From assembly GCF_003308995.1 (NCBI RefSeq), contig NZ_QFFJ01000002.1, forward strand, positions 806,001 to 870,000: a DNA stretch of 64,000 nucleotides, given 5' to 3'. The first letter of the stretch is position 1; every line of letters starts with the position of its first letter. This stretch comes from Chitinophaga flava (GTDB lineage: Bacteria > Bacteroidota > Bacteroidia > Chitinophagales > Chitinophagaceae). This document shows positions 1 through 8,122 of the stretch, one piece after another. The translations under genes and the position numbers were made by a program. The notes below the pieces were generated by a model. The model was not told the DNA's origin, made no database searches, and saw only the letters and a list, made by a program, of their open reading frames with translations.

Positions 1-474
1 AAAAAGGAGCATCCGAAAGCTACCCACCATTGTTATGCCTACCGGCTGGGAACAGACGGACTGCAGTTCAGGGCCAACGACGACGGAGAACCTTCCGGTT
101 CTGCCGGCAAGCCTATCCTGGGGCAGATAGACAGTAAACAACTGACGGATGTACTGATAGTGGTGGTGCGTTATTTCGGGGGTACACTGCTGGGCGTACC
201 GGGGCTGATCAATGCCTATAAGGCAAGTGCTTCCATGGTATTACAACTGGTGCCTGCCATCCAGAAAAACATAGAATCCAGGTACCATCTCAGTTTCGAC
301 TATACGATTATGAATGATGTCATGATCGTGGTAAAACAGCTCAGCTGTACAGTACTTTCCCAGGAGCTGCAGCTCTTCTGTGCTATGGACATAGGCGTGC
401 CCAAATCGAATGAGGAGTTGTGCCTGCTGCGTCTCCGTGACATTCATGGGTTGGAGATAAAGCCGATGAAGTAG
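1..474 (+). CDS. yigZ: YigZ/IMPACT family protein (5' truncated by window edge)
   Basis: The frame is open from base 1 and ends at TAG 472-474, so the N-terminus lies outside the window. The visible 157 residues hold the end of the UPF0029/IMPACT domain, with the conserved NDDGEPSGSAGKPIL stretch followed by VVVRYFGGTLLGVPGL. A C-terminal ferredoxin-like DUF1949 domain follows. Family members are about 200 residues and are linked to translation or stress control (IMPACT in eukaryotes); the bacterial role is not settled. An ATG at 160 is internal to the conserved domain and is not the start. Confidence 0.9.
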   Translation, partial: KKEHPKATHHCYAYRLGTDGLQFRANDDGEPSGSAGKPILGQIDSKQLTDVLIVVVRYFGGTLLGVPGLINAYKASASMVLQLVPAIQKNIESRYHLSFDYTIMNDVMIVVKQLSCTVLSQELQLFCAMDIGVPKSNEELCLLRLRDIHGLEIKPMK

Positions 475-810
475 CCTGTTTCCCGATCAGCGGAAATTCA
501 GCGATCAGTTCAAAACAGATATCAGGAGACCGGGAAGGTCCGGGATTGTCCATTTTAAGGCATTCTCTCTTTAAAATCATCAGCATAGCTACCACAACAG
601 CCACAGTGATCAGAAAGATTTTATAACGCTTCAACATGGTAGTAAAGTTTCAGGGTGATACCGGAGAGTGATAAAGAATATGCCAGAAACAGGATGTTTG
701 ATAATGAGGAAGTTAGGATTTGCGGGAGAGGAAAAATTGTTCGGAAGTGGAGGGAAGTGTTCATTATCGGACACTGTAACCGTGATGATGTATGTTTTTT
801 GCGGAAAGAT
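475..810. other. intergenic stretch without a convincing gene
   Basis: This is about 340 bases between yigZ and the terminator of the next gene. A minus-strand frame starting at 637 encodes a hydrophobic N-terminus (MLKRYKIFLITVAVVVAML) typical of a single membrane helix, but it runs 90 bases into the yigZ 3' end and then loses any protein-like character. A plus-strand frame at 655-852 runs through the hairpin and is dismissed. A tiny membrane peptide starting at 637 remains possible but unsupported. Confidence 0.35.
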
Positions 811-858
811 ATAAAATCAGAAGGCCCATTGCAAGTGCAATGGGCCTTCTGATTTTAT
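811..858 (-). terminator. long perfect hairpin terminator of the hydroxyacyl-CoA dehydrogenase gene
   Basis: A perfect 23-bp inverted repeat (811-833 and 836-858) with core AAGGCCCATTGCA. The stop codon of the minus-strand gene (855-857) sits inside the stem base. The A/T-rich outer stem gives a U-rich end when read on the minus strand. Confidence 0.8.
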
Positions 859-1751
859 CCGCGGTTCTGATGCAGAGGACTCACTACTAACTCCTTGCTT
901 CCGGGTGTATACTGATAGAACCCTTCTCCGCTTTTCACGCCGAGATAGCCGGCGGTGACCATATTGACAAGAAGAGGACAGGGAGCGTATTTAGGATTAC
1001 CGAATCCGTCGTGTAATACGTTGAGGATGGAAAGGCATACGTCGAGGCCGATGAAGTCTGCGAGTTGCAGAGGCCCCATAGGGTGTGCCATACCGAGTTT
1101 CATAACGGTATCGATTTCTGCTACGCCAGCTACGCCTTCAAAGAGGGAGTAGATTGCTTCGTTGATCATGGGCATGAGAATACGATTGGCGATGAAGCCG
1201 GGGTAGTCGTTCACTACGCAGGGTACTTTGCCCAGTTTTTCGGAGAGGGCAACGATTTGTTCGGTGACATTTTTGTCGGTAGCATAACCGTTGATGATCT
1301 CTACCAGTTTCATGACAGGCACGGGATTCATGAAGTGCATGCCGATCACTTTGGCCGGCCGTTTGGTGGCGGCGGCAATTTTGGTAATGGAGATGGAGGA
1401 GGTGTTGGTGGCCAGGATGGCATCGGGATGCGCATGCTGGTCCAGCTCCTGGAATATTTTCAGTTTGAGGGCTATGTTTTCAGTGGCTGCTTCTACTACA
1501 AGGGAGGCTTCTTTCACACCATCTGCCAGGGCAGTATGGGTGGTGATATTGGCCTGGGTTTGTGTTTTATCTGCTTCGGAGACAGTGCCTTTGGCAATTT
1601 GTCTGTCGATGTTTTTGGAGATGGTCTGTAATGCTTTCTGGAGGGCTGTTTCTGAGATATCTATCAGGTTTACGCTGAAGCCATTCTGAGCAAATACGTG
1701 TGCGATACCGTTACCCATGGTACCTGCGCCTATTACCGCTATTTTTTGCAT
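855..1751 (-). CDS. 3-hydroxyacyl-CoA (3-hydroxybutyryl-CoA) dehydrogenase
   Basis: Predicted 298-residue cytoplasmic enzyme that interconverts 3-hydroxyacyl-CoA and 3-oxoacyl-CoA with NAD(H). The N-terminal Rossmann motif GAGTMGNG follows the start directly. HFMNPVP carries the family's catalytic His. The C-terminal helical dimer domain has NRILMPMINEA and the GMAHPMGPLQLADFIGLD block. Length matches the single-domain PaaH/Hbd type (about 280-300), not the large multifunctional FadB type. The ATG at 1751 (MQKIAVIGAGTMG) is chosen; the open frame extends 22 codons upstream but adds non-conserved sequence. Acyl chain preference cannot be read from the sequence. A glutaryl-CoA dehydrogenase at 5604 could feed the same crotonyl-CoA route, which is inference only. 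Confidence 0.93.
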   Translation of the reverse strand: MQKIAVIGAGTMGNGIAHVFAQNGFSVNLIDISETALQKALQTISKNIDRQIAKGTVSEADKTQTQANITTHTALADGVKEASLVVEAATENIALKLKIFQELDQHAHPDAILATNTSSISITKIAAATKRPAKVIGMHFMNPVPVMKLVEIINGYATDKNVTEQIVALSEKLGKVPCVVNDYPGFIANRILMPMINEAIYSLFEGVAGVAEIDTVMKLGMAHPMGPLQLADFIGLDVCLSILNVLHDGFGNPKYAPCPLLVNMVTAGYLGVKSGEGFYQYTPGSKELVVSPLHQNRG

Positions 1752-1805
1752 GGAGATTATTTTGGTTCTGATAATAGGGCAATATAAGCTGAAATTATGA
1801 ATTGT

Positions 1806-1860
1806 ATAAAAAGACAAAGACCTGAGCAGGTGATGATTGCCCAGGTCTTTGTCTTTTTAT
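1806..1860 (-). terminator. hairpin terminator after the 1869-2525 gene
   Basis: A perfect 19-bp inverted repeat (1806-1824 and 1842-1860, core AAGACAAAGACCTG) with a 17-base loop. It lies 9 bases past the stop of the minus-strand gene and ends in a T-rich tract on that strand. Confidence 0.8.
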
Positions 1861-1868
1861 CGTGATAA

Positions 1869-2525
1869 CTAGTAGTCGTCTTTTCGTTTGAAATCGCCTC
1901 TTTTCCAGGCCTGGATGAACTGTGCCCAGGCGAGGGGGTTGAAGATATTTTGTGGCGGTGGTTGCCCTGCATAATAGAGCGACTGCGCCTGTTTATTGAG
2001 ATAATGATTTACGCCTTCTGCGCCATCAACGGGGGTGAAGCGTGACATGGCCCGTATGCGGGCATTTTCCGTGTTTTTACGGGCAATCTCGTAGGCATCG
2101 TCGGGGACGTCCATAGAGGCGAAAGCCCTTTCAAACTCCTGCCGGGAAAGGTAGGGTTTGATAATAGTGACGGGGAGATAGGTGGTATCTTCCACCATTA
2201 GTTGTATCAGCGAGAAATTGTTACCTTTAAGGGTGGTCGGAATCTTATAATCCTTGCGTTTAAAGCCAACCGCACTGAAGGTGAGGGTATCACCTTTGAA
2301 TACAACGATCGAAAAAACACCGGCGGTGTTGGAAATAGTACCTCTGCCTTGTCCTCTTACAATAATACTTACTGCCGGGATGGCTCTGAGACTGTCAGCT
2401 GTCATGGTTACACCTGAAATCTGAATAACGCTGTCGCGGAAATCTGCAATCTGAGCCTTCAATAGGAAAGGTGATAACAGGAACGCAAGTATGAGTGACA
2501 GTATGTAGGATCTTTTGTGATGCAT
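1869..2525 (-). CDS. secreted CarboxypepD_reg-like domain protein
   Basis: 218 residues with a clear signal peptide (MHHKRSYILSLILAFLLSP, cleavage near LLKAQ). After it comes one CarboxypepD_reg-like beta-sandwich (about residues 30-115) recognisable by VSGVTMTADSLRAIPAVSI, then SNTAGVFSIVVFKGDTLTFS and VGFKRK. The remaining 100 residues are polar and helical (SRQEFERAFASMDVPDD) and end in a basic tail KRGDFKRKDDY. This domain is usually fused to outer-membrane receptors in Bacteroidetes, but here it stands alone with no barrel. The function is unknown. It is monocistronic, with its own terminator, and divergent from mrp. Confidence 0.75.
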   Translation of the reverse strand: MHHKRSYILSLILAFLLSPFLLKAQIADFRDSVIQISGVTMTADSLRAIPAVSIIVRGQGRGTISNTAGVFSIVVFKGDTLTFSAVGFKRKDYKIPTTLKGNNFSLIQLMVEDTTYLPVTIIKPYLSRQEFERAFASMDVPDDAYEIARKNTENARIRAMSRFTPVDGAEGVNHYLNKQAQSLYYAGQPPPQNIFNPLAWAQFIQAWKRGDFKRKDDY

Positions 2526-2588
2526 GCCGGCCCTAAGATATAGAAATTTAGTTTACTTGTTCCCTTACAATGGATGACCGCAAAGGAG

Positions 2589-2621
2589 TTTGTAAAATAA
2601 CTTGCAATTGGGTTAACTTTG
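2589..2621 (+). promoter_or_regulatory. Bacteroidetes-type promoter of mrp
   Basis: TTTG at 2589-2592 and TAACTTTG at 2614-2621 match the phylum's -33 (TTTG) and -7 (TAnnTTTG) elements with a 21-base gap. They lie 30 bases upstream of the mrp start. Confidence 0.7.
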
Positions 2622-2651
2622 CAGGCAGCATTCAAATTTTAACAACAATTT

Positions 2652-3749
2652 ATGATGACGAAAGAGCAGATTTTACAGGCCCTGAGCAACGTCGAAGAGC
2701 CCGATCTGGGAAAGGATCTGGTGACGTTGAACATGGTAAAAGATATAGAGATAGACGGTAATAAAGTGAAGTTTACGGTGGTATTGACGACACCAGCCTG
2801 TCCTTTGAAAGATCTTATCAGAAATGCGTGTGTAAACGCTATTCACATGATGGTCAGCAAAGACGCGGTAGTGGAAGTGGTGATGACGGCTAACGTAAGC
2901 TCCAGACGTAAAGATGGCGGAGCTGTATTGTCGAATGTGAAGAACATCATCGTAGTGGCTTCCGGCAAGGGAGGTGTGGGTAAGTCTACCGTGGCTGCCA
3001 ACCTGGCCCTGGCCCTTGGTCGTGATGGCGCCCGTGTAGGTCTGATGGATGCCGATATTTACGGCCCGTCTGTACCTATCATGTTTGGCCTTCGCGGAGA
3101 AAGACCACTGATGGTTAATGTAGATGGTAAAGGCATGATAGAGCCTATGGAGAGATACGGTATCAAAGTGATGTCTATCGGTTTGCTGATTGATGAAAGA
3201 GATGCTGTGGTTTGGCGCGGACCAATGGCCAGCAGTGCTTTGAAACAATTTGTTACAGATGTACATTGGGGTGAACTGGACTACCTGGTGATCGATATGC
3301 CTCCCGGAACCGGTGATATCCACCTGACACTGGTGCAGACCGTACCGGTTACCGGCGCTGTAATCGTGACCACTCCACAGGATGTGGCCCTGGTAGATGC
3401 CAAAAAAGGTATCGCTATGTTCAGCGGTAAACAGATCAATGTACCGATCCTCGGTCTGGTAGAAAATATGGCTTACTTCACGCCGGCAGAACTTCCGGAA
3501 AACAAATACTACATCTTCGGAAAAGAAGGTGGTAAAAAACTGGCTGAAGACCTGGAAATTCCGTTCCTGGGCCAGATTCCGCTGGTACAAAGCATCCGAG
3601 AAGGTGGCGATACCGGCGTACCGGCTATGGCCAGCGATGATAAAATCACCCGCAAAGCCTTCCTGGACGTGGCTGGTGCCGCCGCCAGAAGCATTGCTAT
3701 GCGTAATGCCAATATAGCACCTACTAAAATCGTAGATATTATCGCCTGA
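2652..3749 (+). CDS. mrp: Mrp/ApbC family P-loop ATPase, iron-sulfur cluster carrier
   Basis: 365 residues. The N-terminal MIP18/DUF59 domain (about 1-90) is followed by the deviant Walker A GKGGVGKSTVAANLA (about 105-119), DADIYGPSVP, and the Mrp signature VIDMPPGTGDIHLT. The family binds and hands over Fe-S clusters in the cytoplasm. The position where many Mrp proteins carry a CxxC cluster-binding motif (after VENMxYF) reads FTPAELPENKYYIFG, so no cysteine pair is present there. The start is MMTKEQ, where the first or second ATG could be used. A promoter lies just upstream and a strong terminator follows, so it is probably monocistronic. Confidence 0.93.
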   Translation: MMTKEQILQALSNVEEPDLGKDLVTLNMVKDIEIDGNKVKFTVVLTTPACPLKDLIRNACVNAIHMMVSKDAVVEVVMTANVSSRRKDGGAVLSNVKNIIVVASGKGGVGKSTVAANLALALGRDGARVGLMDADIYGPSVPIMFGLRGERPLMVNVDGKGMIEPMERYGIKVMSIGLLIDERDAVVWRGPMASSALKQFVTDVHWGELDYLVIDMPPGTGDIHLTLVQTVPVTGAVIVTTPQDVALVDAKKGIAMFSGKQINVPILGLVENMAYFTPAELPENKYYIFGKEGGKKLAEDLEIPFLGQIPLVQSIREGGDTGVPAMASDDKITRKAFLDVAGAAARSIAMRNANIAPTKIVDIIA

Positions 3750-3774
3750 TCCGGGATACCGGAAAACAGCTACT

Positions 3775-3822
3775 CAGCGAAGACAATGTGGATGAAACCG
3801 CTTTGTCTTCGCTGTTTTTTTT
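3775..3822 (+). terminator. intrinsic terminator of mrp
   Basis: A 12-bp stem CAGCGAAGACAA / TTGTCTTCGCTG (3775-3786 and 3803-3814) followed by eight T residues. Confidence 0.9.
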
Positions 3823-4000
3823 AGAAAAAGCAGTGCTTTAATTTGAAATTCTTCATCCATTTTTTCCTTACCTTTAATCGAGTCATCCTCCGTATAGATT
3901 GTCGGTAAAAAAACATAACAACCACAACAAATACATCACAGTAATTAGATCATAAGTAATCATAATATGTGTAAAACAGCTGCAATGCTTAAGTTTTGCT

Positions 4001-4008
4001 TAACTTTG
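4001..4008 (+). promoter_or_regulatory. -7 promoter element of pyrF
   Basis: TAACTTTG, a perfect TAnnTTTG box 21 bases before the pyrF ATG. No TTTG is seen at the expected -33 distance. Confidence 0.55.
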
Positions 4009-4029
4009 CGCCCCAAATAAAAACCGACT

Positions 4030-4851
4030 ATGAATCGACAGGAATTGGTGAATCTTATCAAGGAAAAACAATCTTATCTCTGTATAGGATTGGACACTGA
4101 CATACAAAAGATTCCGAAACACCTGCTGTCTCACGCAGATCCGGTGTTTGCCTTTAACAAGGCAATTATTGATGCTACCAAAGACCTTTGTGTAGCCTAT
4201 AAAATCAATACCGCCTTTTACGAAAGTATGGGCATCCGTGGATGGGAAAGCCTGCAGCGTACGGTAGAATATATCCCTTCCGGTATTTTTACCATTGCTG
4301 ACGCCAAACGAGGCGATATCGGCAATACCTCTACACAATACGCAAAAACTTTTTTTGATACGTATAAGTTTGATTCCGTTACGGTAGCACCTTATATGGG
4401 CAAAGACAGCGTGTTGCCATTCCTTCAGTTCCCTGAGAAGTGGACCATCCTGCTGGGACTCACATCCAATGAAGGCAGCCAGGATTTTCAGCTGCAGCAG
4501 GCAGGTGAAGAGCTGTTGTTTGAAAAAGTAATAAAAGCAGCGATGCAATGGGGTACACCTGATAATCTCATGTTTGTGGTAGGAGCCACTCAATCAGCCC
4601 AGCTGGCGCATATCCGTGAAATGGCGCCTGATCATTTCTTCCTGGTGCCAGGAGTAGGTGCACAAGGCGGCAGTCTGCAAGAGATCTCCACACATGCCAT
4701 GAACAAAGATTGCGGACTGCTGGTAAATGCCAGCCGCGCTATTATCTATGCCGGTAACGGAGAAGATTTTGCTGTGGATGCCCGCAACGCGGCCCTGCAA
4801 TATCAACAGGAAATGGCCACTTATCTGAACCAGGCAGCTGTAAGCCTCTAA
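4030..4851 (+). CDS. pyrF: orotidine 5'-phosphate decarboxylase (type 2)
   Basis: 273 residues. It decarboxylates OMP to UMP, the last step of de novo pyrimidine synthesis in the cytoplasm. CIGLDTDIQKIP near the N-terminus and the active-site block ADAKRGDIGNTSTQYAKTFF identify the family. VTVAPYMGKDS and VPGVGAQGGS are the phosphate- and base-binding loops. The length and the GLDTD/KRGDIGNT spacing fit the longer type 2 PyrF (about 270-280) found in Bacteroidetes and mycobacteria rather than the 230-residue E. coli type. No other pyrimidine gene is nearby. Confidence 0.96.
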   Translation: MNRQELVNLIKEKQSYLCIGLDTDIQKIPKHLLSHADPVFAFNKAIIDATKDLCVAYKINTAFYESMGIRGWESLQRTVEYIPSGIFTIADAKRGDIGNTSTQYAKTFFDTYKFDSVTVAPYMGKDSVLPFLQFPEKWTILLGLTSNEGSQDFQLQQAGEELLFEKVIKAAMQWGTPDNLMFVVGATQSAQLAHIREMAPDHFFLVPGVGAQGGSLQEISTHAMNKDCGLLVNASRAIIYAGNGEDFAVDARNAALQYQQEMATYLNQAAVSL

Positions 4852-4868
4852 ACGCAGTTGCAGTTGGC

Positions 4869-4920
4869 GTTAGCTTTTAGTCGCAGCCCGGAAAAATTTC
4901 TACTGGGGCTAAAAGTTAAC
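4869..4920 (+). repeat. imperfect hairpin after pyrF
   Basis: GTTAGCTTTTAG (4869-4880) pairs with CTAAAAGTTAAC (4909-4920) with one mismatch. The neighbouring GGGGCTAAA matches the flank of the GC-rich palindromes near 6.8 kb. It may act as a terminator, but no T-run follows. Confidence 0.5.
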
Positions 4921-4998
4921 CGCTGACAGGTTTACAAAAAAATATCTGCACGAAAAGAAGAACATCTGTCTAAAAAATAAAAGTTAACCCCTCAGCAA

Positions 4999-5436
4999 TT
5001 ATTTAAACAGACAATTCCGCTCTGTCCACCAGGGAAGCACTTCAAAACACAGCCGTCCTGCTTTTATAGCAGGATCACTTTCCACCAGCTGCACCGCCTC
5101 CAGACTATCTTTACAATTGAGGATAAACATGCCTTTCAGATCACCATCGTTGCCGAAAGGACCGGCAGTGATCAGTTTGCCGGCTTTGGCCAGCCGGGTA
5201 ATATTTTGCAGGTGGGCAGACTGAATTTTCGCGGCATCTTCCATATTTTGGTCCCGATGCGGGCCCGTTTTAAGAAAAACCATCCAGTAACACTTGATAT
5301 CCGGGTTCGGTACCGTTTTTTTATGCGTCACCACTCCCGAAAGAGAAACAGATCGTAATGGCGTAGGATTGAAAGTTAGGATCACAAGGAACATAAACCC
5401 CATCAGCAGCAGTGCAGGAATAATTTTGCTTGCCAT
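4999..5436 (-). CDS. YCII-related domain protein, membrane-anchored or exported
   Basis: 145 residues. A hydrophobic N-terminal segment (KIIPALLLMGFMFLVILTF) acts as signal peptide or anchor. About 90 residues of YCII-type fold follow: CYWMVFLKTGPHRDQ, then HLQNITRLAKAGKLITAGPFG, GDLKGMFILN and SDPAIKAGRLCFEVLPWW. YCII proteins are small ferredoxin-like folds with a conserved His-Asp pair; their reactions are mostly unknown. An exported form is less usual than the cytoplasmic one. It stands alone, convergent with pyrF. Confidence 0.8.
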   Translation of the reverse strand: MASKIIPALLLMGFMFLVILTFNPTPLRSVSLSGVVTHKKTVPNPDIKCYWMVFLKTGPHRDQNMEDAAKIQSAHLQNITRLAKAGKLITAGPFGNDGDLKGMFILNCKDSLEAVQLVESDPAIKAGRLCFEVLPWWTERNCLFK

Positions 5437-5485
5437 AACCCTGAATTTAAACCGAAGATAGGGAACTTGTTATGAATTGTGAATG

Positions 5486-5563
5486 ACGAAATATGAATTA
5501 CGAATTGAGAACGAATACTTTAGTAATATCCCTTCTGTTTACAGTTCGTAATTCGTATTTCGT
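5486..5563. repeat. AT-rich inverted repeat of the ATTACGAATT type
   Basis: ACGAAATATGAATTACGAA (5486-5504) is complementary to 5545-5563 except for one T/G position, with a 40-base loop. The right arm continues into a direct repeat of CGTAATTCGTAATT. Similar wording (ACGAAGTACGAATTACG) occurs near 20960. It lies between two divergent genes. Confidence 0.6.
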
Positions 5564-5603
5564 AATTCGTAATTGGTTATATTGGGTTACTAAACCCAAA
5601 TAG

Positions 5604-6782
5604 ATGTCTAAAGATTTATTCCAGTCACCCGATTATTTTGCTGTAGATGGTTTGTTAACGGAAGAGCATCTGTTAATTCGTGATACAGTAAGGCAATGGG
5701 TAAAAAAAGAGATTTCACCTATTATTGAAGACTATTGCCAACGCGCGGCTTTCCCTTCGCAGATTCTGAAAGGCCTGGGTGACCTGGGCTGTTTTGGCCC
5801 TACCGTCCCGCAGGAATACGGAGGTGGCGGTATGGACCATATTGCCTATGGACTGATGATGCAGGAGCTGGAAAGAGGAGATAGCGGTATCCGCTCTACC
5901 GCATCAGTACAGGGTTCGCTGGTGATGTATCCGATCTTTACTTTTGGCAGCGAAGCCCAGAAAAGAAAATATCTGCCCAAACTGGCCACCGGTGAATGGA
6001 TGGGCTGTTTCGGCCTCACAGAACCAGACCACGGTTCCAACCCTGCCGACATGATCACCAACTTTAAAGAAGATGGCGATCATGTGATCCTCAACGGCGC
6101 CAAGATGTGGATATCCAATGCACCTTTTGCACAGATTGCCGTAGTATGGGCCAAAGATGAAGAAGGTGTTATCCGTGGCATCATCGTGGAAAGAGGTATG
6201 GAAGGATTTACCACCCCCGAAACAAAAGGTAAATGGAGCCTGCGCGCCAGTGCTACAGGTGAACTGGTATTTGATAATGTAAGAGTTCCCAAAGAAAATA
6301 TATTGCCCGGCGTAAAAGGGTTAAAAGGCCCCCTCAGCTGTCTTTCTTCCGCACGTTACGGCATTGCCTGGGGCGTGATCGGAGCAGCGATGGACTGTTA
6401 TGATACCGCCCTCCGTTACTCTAAAGAACGTACGCAGTTTGGCCGCCCTATCGGTGGTTTTCAGCTCACCCAGAAGAAACTGGCAGAGATGATCACAGAA
6501 ATCACCAAAGCACAGTTGCTCAACTGGCGCCTGGGCGTACTCAAAAACGAAGGCAAAGCCACACCGGCACAGATCTCCATGGCCAAACGTAATTCCTGTG
6601 AAGTGGCTACCAAAATTGCCCGCGATGCCCGCTCTATCCTGGGCGGTATGGGCATCACCGGAGAGTTCCCGGTTATGCGCCACATGATGAACCTGGAGAG
6701 TGTACTTACTTATGAAGGAACGCATGAAATTCATCTCTTAATCACCGGCATGGACGTGACGGGGATGGATGCTTTTAAATAA
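5604..6782 (+). CDS. gcdH: acyl-CoA dehydrogenase, glutaryl-CoA dehydrogenase type
   Basis: 392 residues with the full FAD acyl-CoA dehydrogenase fold: helical N-domain (1-130), beta domain with CFGLTEPDHGSNPADM and KMWISNA, and C-terminal helical domain ending in LTYEGTHEIHLLITG. The catalytic base is placed as the Glu of YEGTHEIH, as in GcdH and isovaleryl-type enzymes. ERTQFGRPIGGFQLTQKKLA and the overall pattern fit glutaryl-CoA dehydrogenase, which converts glutaryl-CoA to crotonyl-CoA in lysine and tryptophan breakdown. Substrate assignment is by similarity. No electron-transfer flavoprotein genes are adjacent. Several GC palindromes follow. Confidence 0.88.
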   Translation: MSKDLFQSPDYFAVDGLLTEEHLLIRDTVRQWVKKEISPIIEDYCQRAAFPSQILKGLGDLGCFGPTVPQEYGGGGMDHIAYGLMMQELERGDSGIRSTASVQGSLVMYPIFTFGSEAQKRKYLPKLATGEWMGCFGLTEPDHGSNPADMITNFKEDGDHVILNGAKMWISNAPFAQIAVVWAKDEEGVIRGIIVERGMEGFTTPETKGKWSLRASATGELVFDNVRVPKENILPGVKGLKGPLSCLSSARYGIAWGVIGAAMDCYDTALRYSKERTQFGRPIGGFQLTQKKLAEMITEITKAQLLNWRLGVLKNEGKATPAQISMAKRNSCEVATKIARDARSILGGMGITGEFPVMRHMMNLESVLTYEGTHEIHLLITGMDVTGMDAFK

Positions 6783-6783
6783 T

Positions 6784-6954
6784 CCCCGGGCTGAAGCCCG
6801 GGGCTAAATTTGATATAAGCTTTCCCGGGTTGTATCCGGGACTAAAGCGCTGAACTTTGGTTTCAGACAAATTTAGTTATGGGCTTCAGCATCAAATAAT
6901 CTTAGCTCTGGGCTTCAGTTTCCAACAAACTTAGCCCCGGGCTTTAGCCCGGGG
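6784..6954. repeat. cluster of CCCCGGGCTnnAGCCCGGGG palindromes
   Basis: Perfect palindromic cores lie at 6784-6803 (CCCCGGGCTGAAGCCCGGGG) and 6935-6954 (CCCCGGGCTTTAGCCCGGGG), with an imperfect one at 6824-6840 and half-copies (GGGCTTCAG) between. Related 20-mers occur at 33015-33034 and 55589-55608. They occupy most of the 246-base gap between gcdH and apbE and resemble REP-type extragenic elements. Confidence 0.75.
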
Positions 6955-7028
6955 ACTTTCAAAGGCCATCACAAAATATTATCTTACTCGCTGGTTGTTA
7001 TTTCCAATTAAAAAGGGACCAGCTTACC

Positions 7029-8039
7029 ATGAGATTTTTATTACTGCTGACAGGTTTGTTCCTGGCTACTGTGGCCAGTGCGCAGGAGTTACCGCTTAAA
7101 CTGGCCGCCTGCGAAGGAAAGGCGCAAGGCACTTATTACATTGTAAAATACCTGACAGCAGACACGACATCGCTGCAAAAGCGGATAGACTCCGTATTTG
7201 CGGTGATAGACCAGTCATTGTCGTTGTATAAGCCGGGTTCGCTGATCAATCAGTTTAATGCTACCGGCCAGGTGACCATGGATGAGCATATGCAGGCCGT
7301 GGTAGACAAGGCCCTGTTTGCCAGTAAAGCTACCCACGGTGTTTTTGATATTACCGTAAAGCCGCTGGTATATCTCTGGGGATTTGGTGTTACCAAACCA
7401 GGCTTCAAAGGTGTGCCACCAGCCGATAGCATTAAGAATGCATTATCGTATGTGGGTTACCGTTATCTGCGGGTAAAAGGGGAGCATCTTTCTACCACCA
7501 AAAAAGGAGTTCAGATCGACTGCAATGGTATTGCTCAGGGCTATACGGTAGATGTGCTGGGAAAATTCCTGGAACAGCAGGGAATTCACAATTACCTGGT
7601 GGATGTAGGCGGAGAGTTGTGTGCTAAAGGCGTGAATCAGCAGGGAAAAACATGGCGGGTAGGTATAGAACGACCAGCTCCCGGAGATACCACCTACGAA
7701 CCGATTCAGGGGATGGTACAGCTGGAGAACAAGGGAATAGCTACCAGCGGTAATTACCGTCGTTTTTTTGACCAGGGACGCACCCGCTTTGCCCATACCA
7801 TCGACCCTGCTACTGGTATTGCTCTACACAACAATATCATCAGTGTGACGGTGATCGCAAAAGATTGTTTTACCGCAGATGCATTTGATAATCCGCTTAT
7901 TCTGATGGGAGTGGAAAGAGGACTCCGTTTTATTGCAGAGCATCCGGGGCTTGGATTGGAAGCATTATATATTTACAAGGCTGCGGATGGCAGTATTAAA
8001 GAGTCTTACAGTAAAGGATTTGCCGACTATTTTATTTGA
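7029..8039 (+). CDS. apbE: FAD:protein FMN transferase (ApbE family), exported
   Basis: 336 residues with a signal peptide (MRFLLLLTGLFLATVASAQ). ApbE attaches FMN from FAD to a Thr of flavoproteins, such as Na+-NQR or RNF subunits, on the outer face of the inner membrane, using Mg2+. Visible family motifs are SLYKPGSLINQFNA, the DCNGIAQGYTVD block, VDVGGELCAKG, TSGNYRRFF, HTIDPATGI and the metal-binding TADAFDNPLILMG. No flavoprotein target is encoded next to it. It sits alone between palindromic repeats and a convergent envelope operon. Confidence 0.93.
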   Translation: MRFLLLLTGLFLATVASAQELPLKLAACEGKAQGTYYIVKYLTADTTSLQKRIDSVFAVIDQSLSLYKPGSLINQFNATGQVTMDEHMQAVVDKALFASKATHGVFDITVKPLVYLWGFGVTKPGFKGVPPADSIKNALSYVGYRYLRVKGEHLSTTKKGVQIDCNGIAQGYTVDVLGKFLEQQGIHNYLVDVGGELCAKGVNQQGKTWRVGIERPAPGDTTYEPIQGMVQLENKGIATSGNYRRFFDQGRTRFAHTIDPATGIALHNNIISVTVIAKDCFTADAFDNPLILMGVERGLRFIAEHPGLGLEALYIYKAADGSIKESYSKGFADYFI

Positions 8040-8046
8040 TGTAGAT

Positions 8047-8080
8047 AAAAAAATCCCGCTCCGTTTAATACGAAGCGGGA
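8047..8080 (-). terminator. terminator of the 9416-8123 operon
   Basis: TCCCGCT (8054-8060) pairs with AGCGGGA (8074-8080), extended inward by CG/CG. The A-run at 8047-8053 gives the U-tract on the minus strand. Confidence 0.75.
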
Positions 8081-8122
8081 GACATCCTCACTTTTCCTCT
8101 TTCATGAATATGGATAAAAAGC

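Noticed and set aside
655..852. 65-codon plus-strand frame
   Set aside because: Its end is encoded by the terminator hairpin of the opposite gene, and it has no family resemblance.
2673..3590. 305-codon frame antisense to mrp
   Set aside because: It mirrors the codon bias of the well-supported mrp gene; His/Tyr-rich shadow translation.
855..6782. Lysine/glutarate degradation operon formed by the hydroxyacyl-CoA dehydrogenase and gcdH
   Set aside because: The genes are on opposite strands, about 4 kb apart, with unrelated genes between; only a metabolic link remains possible.
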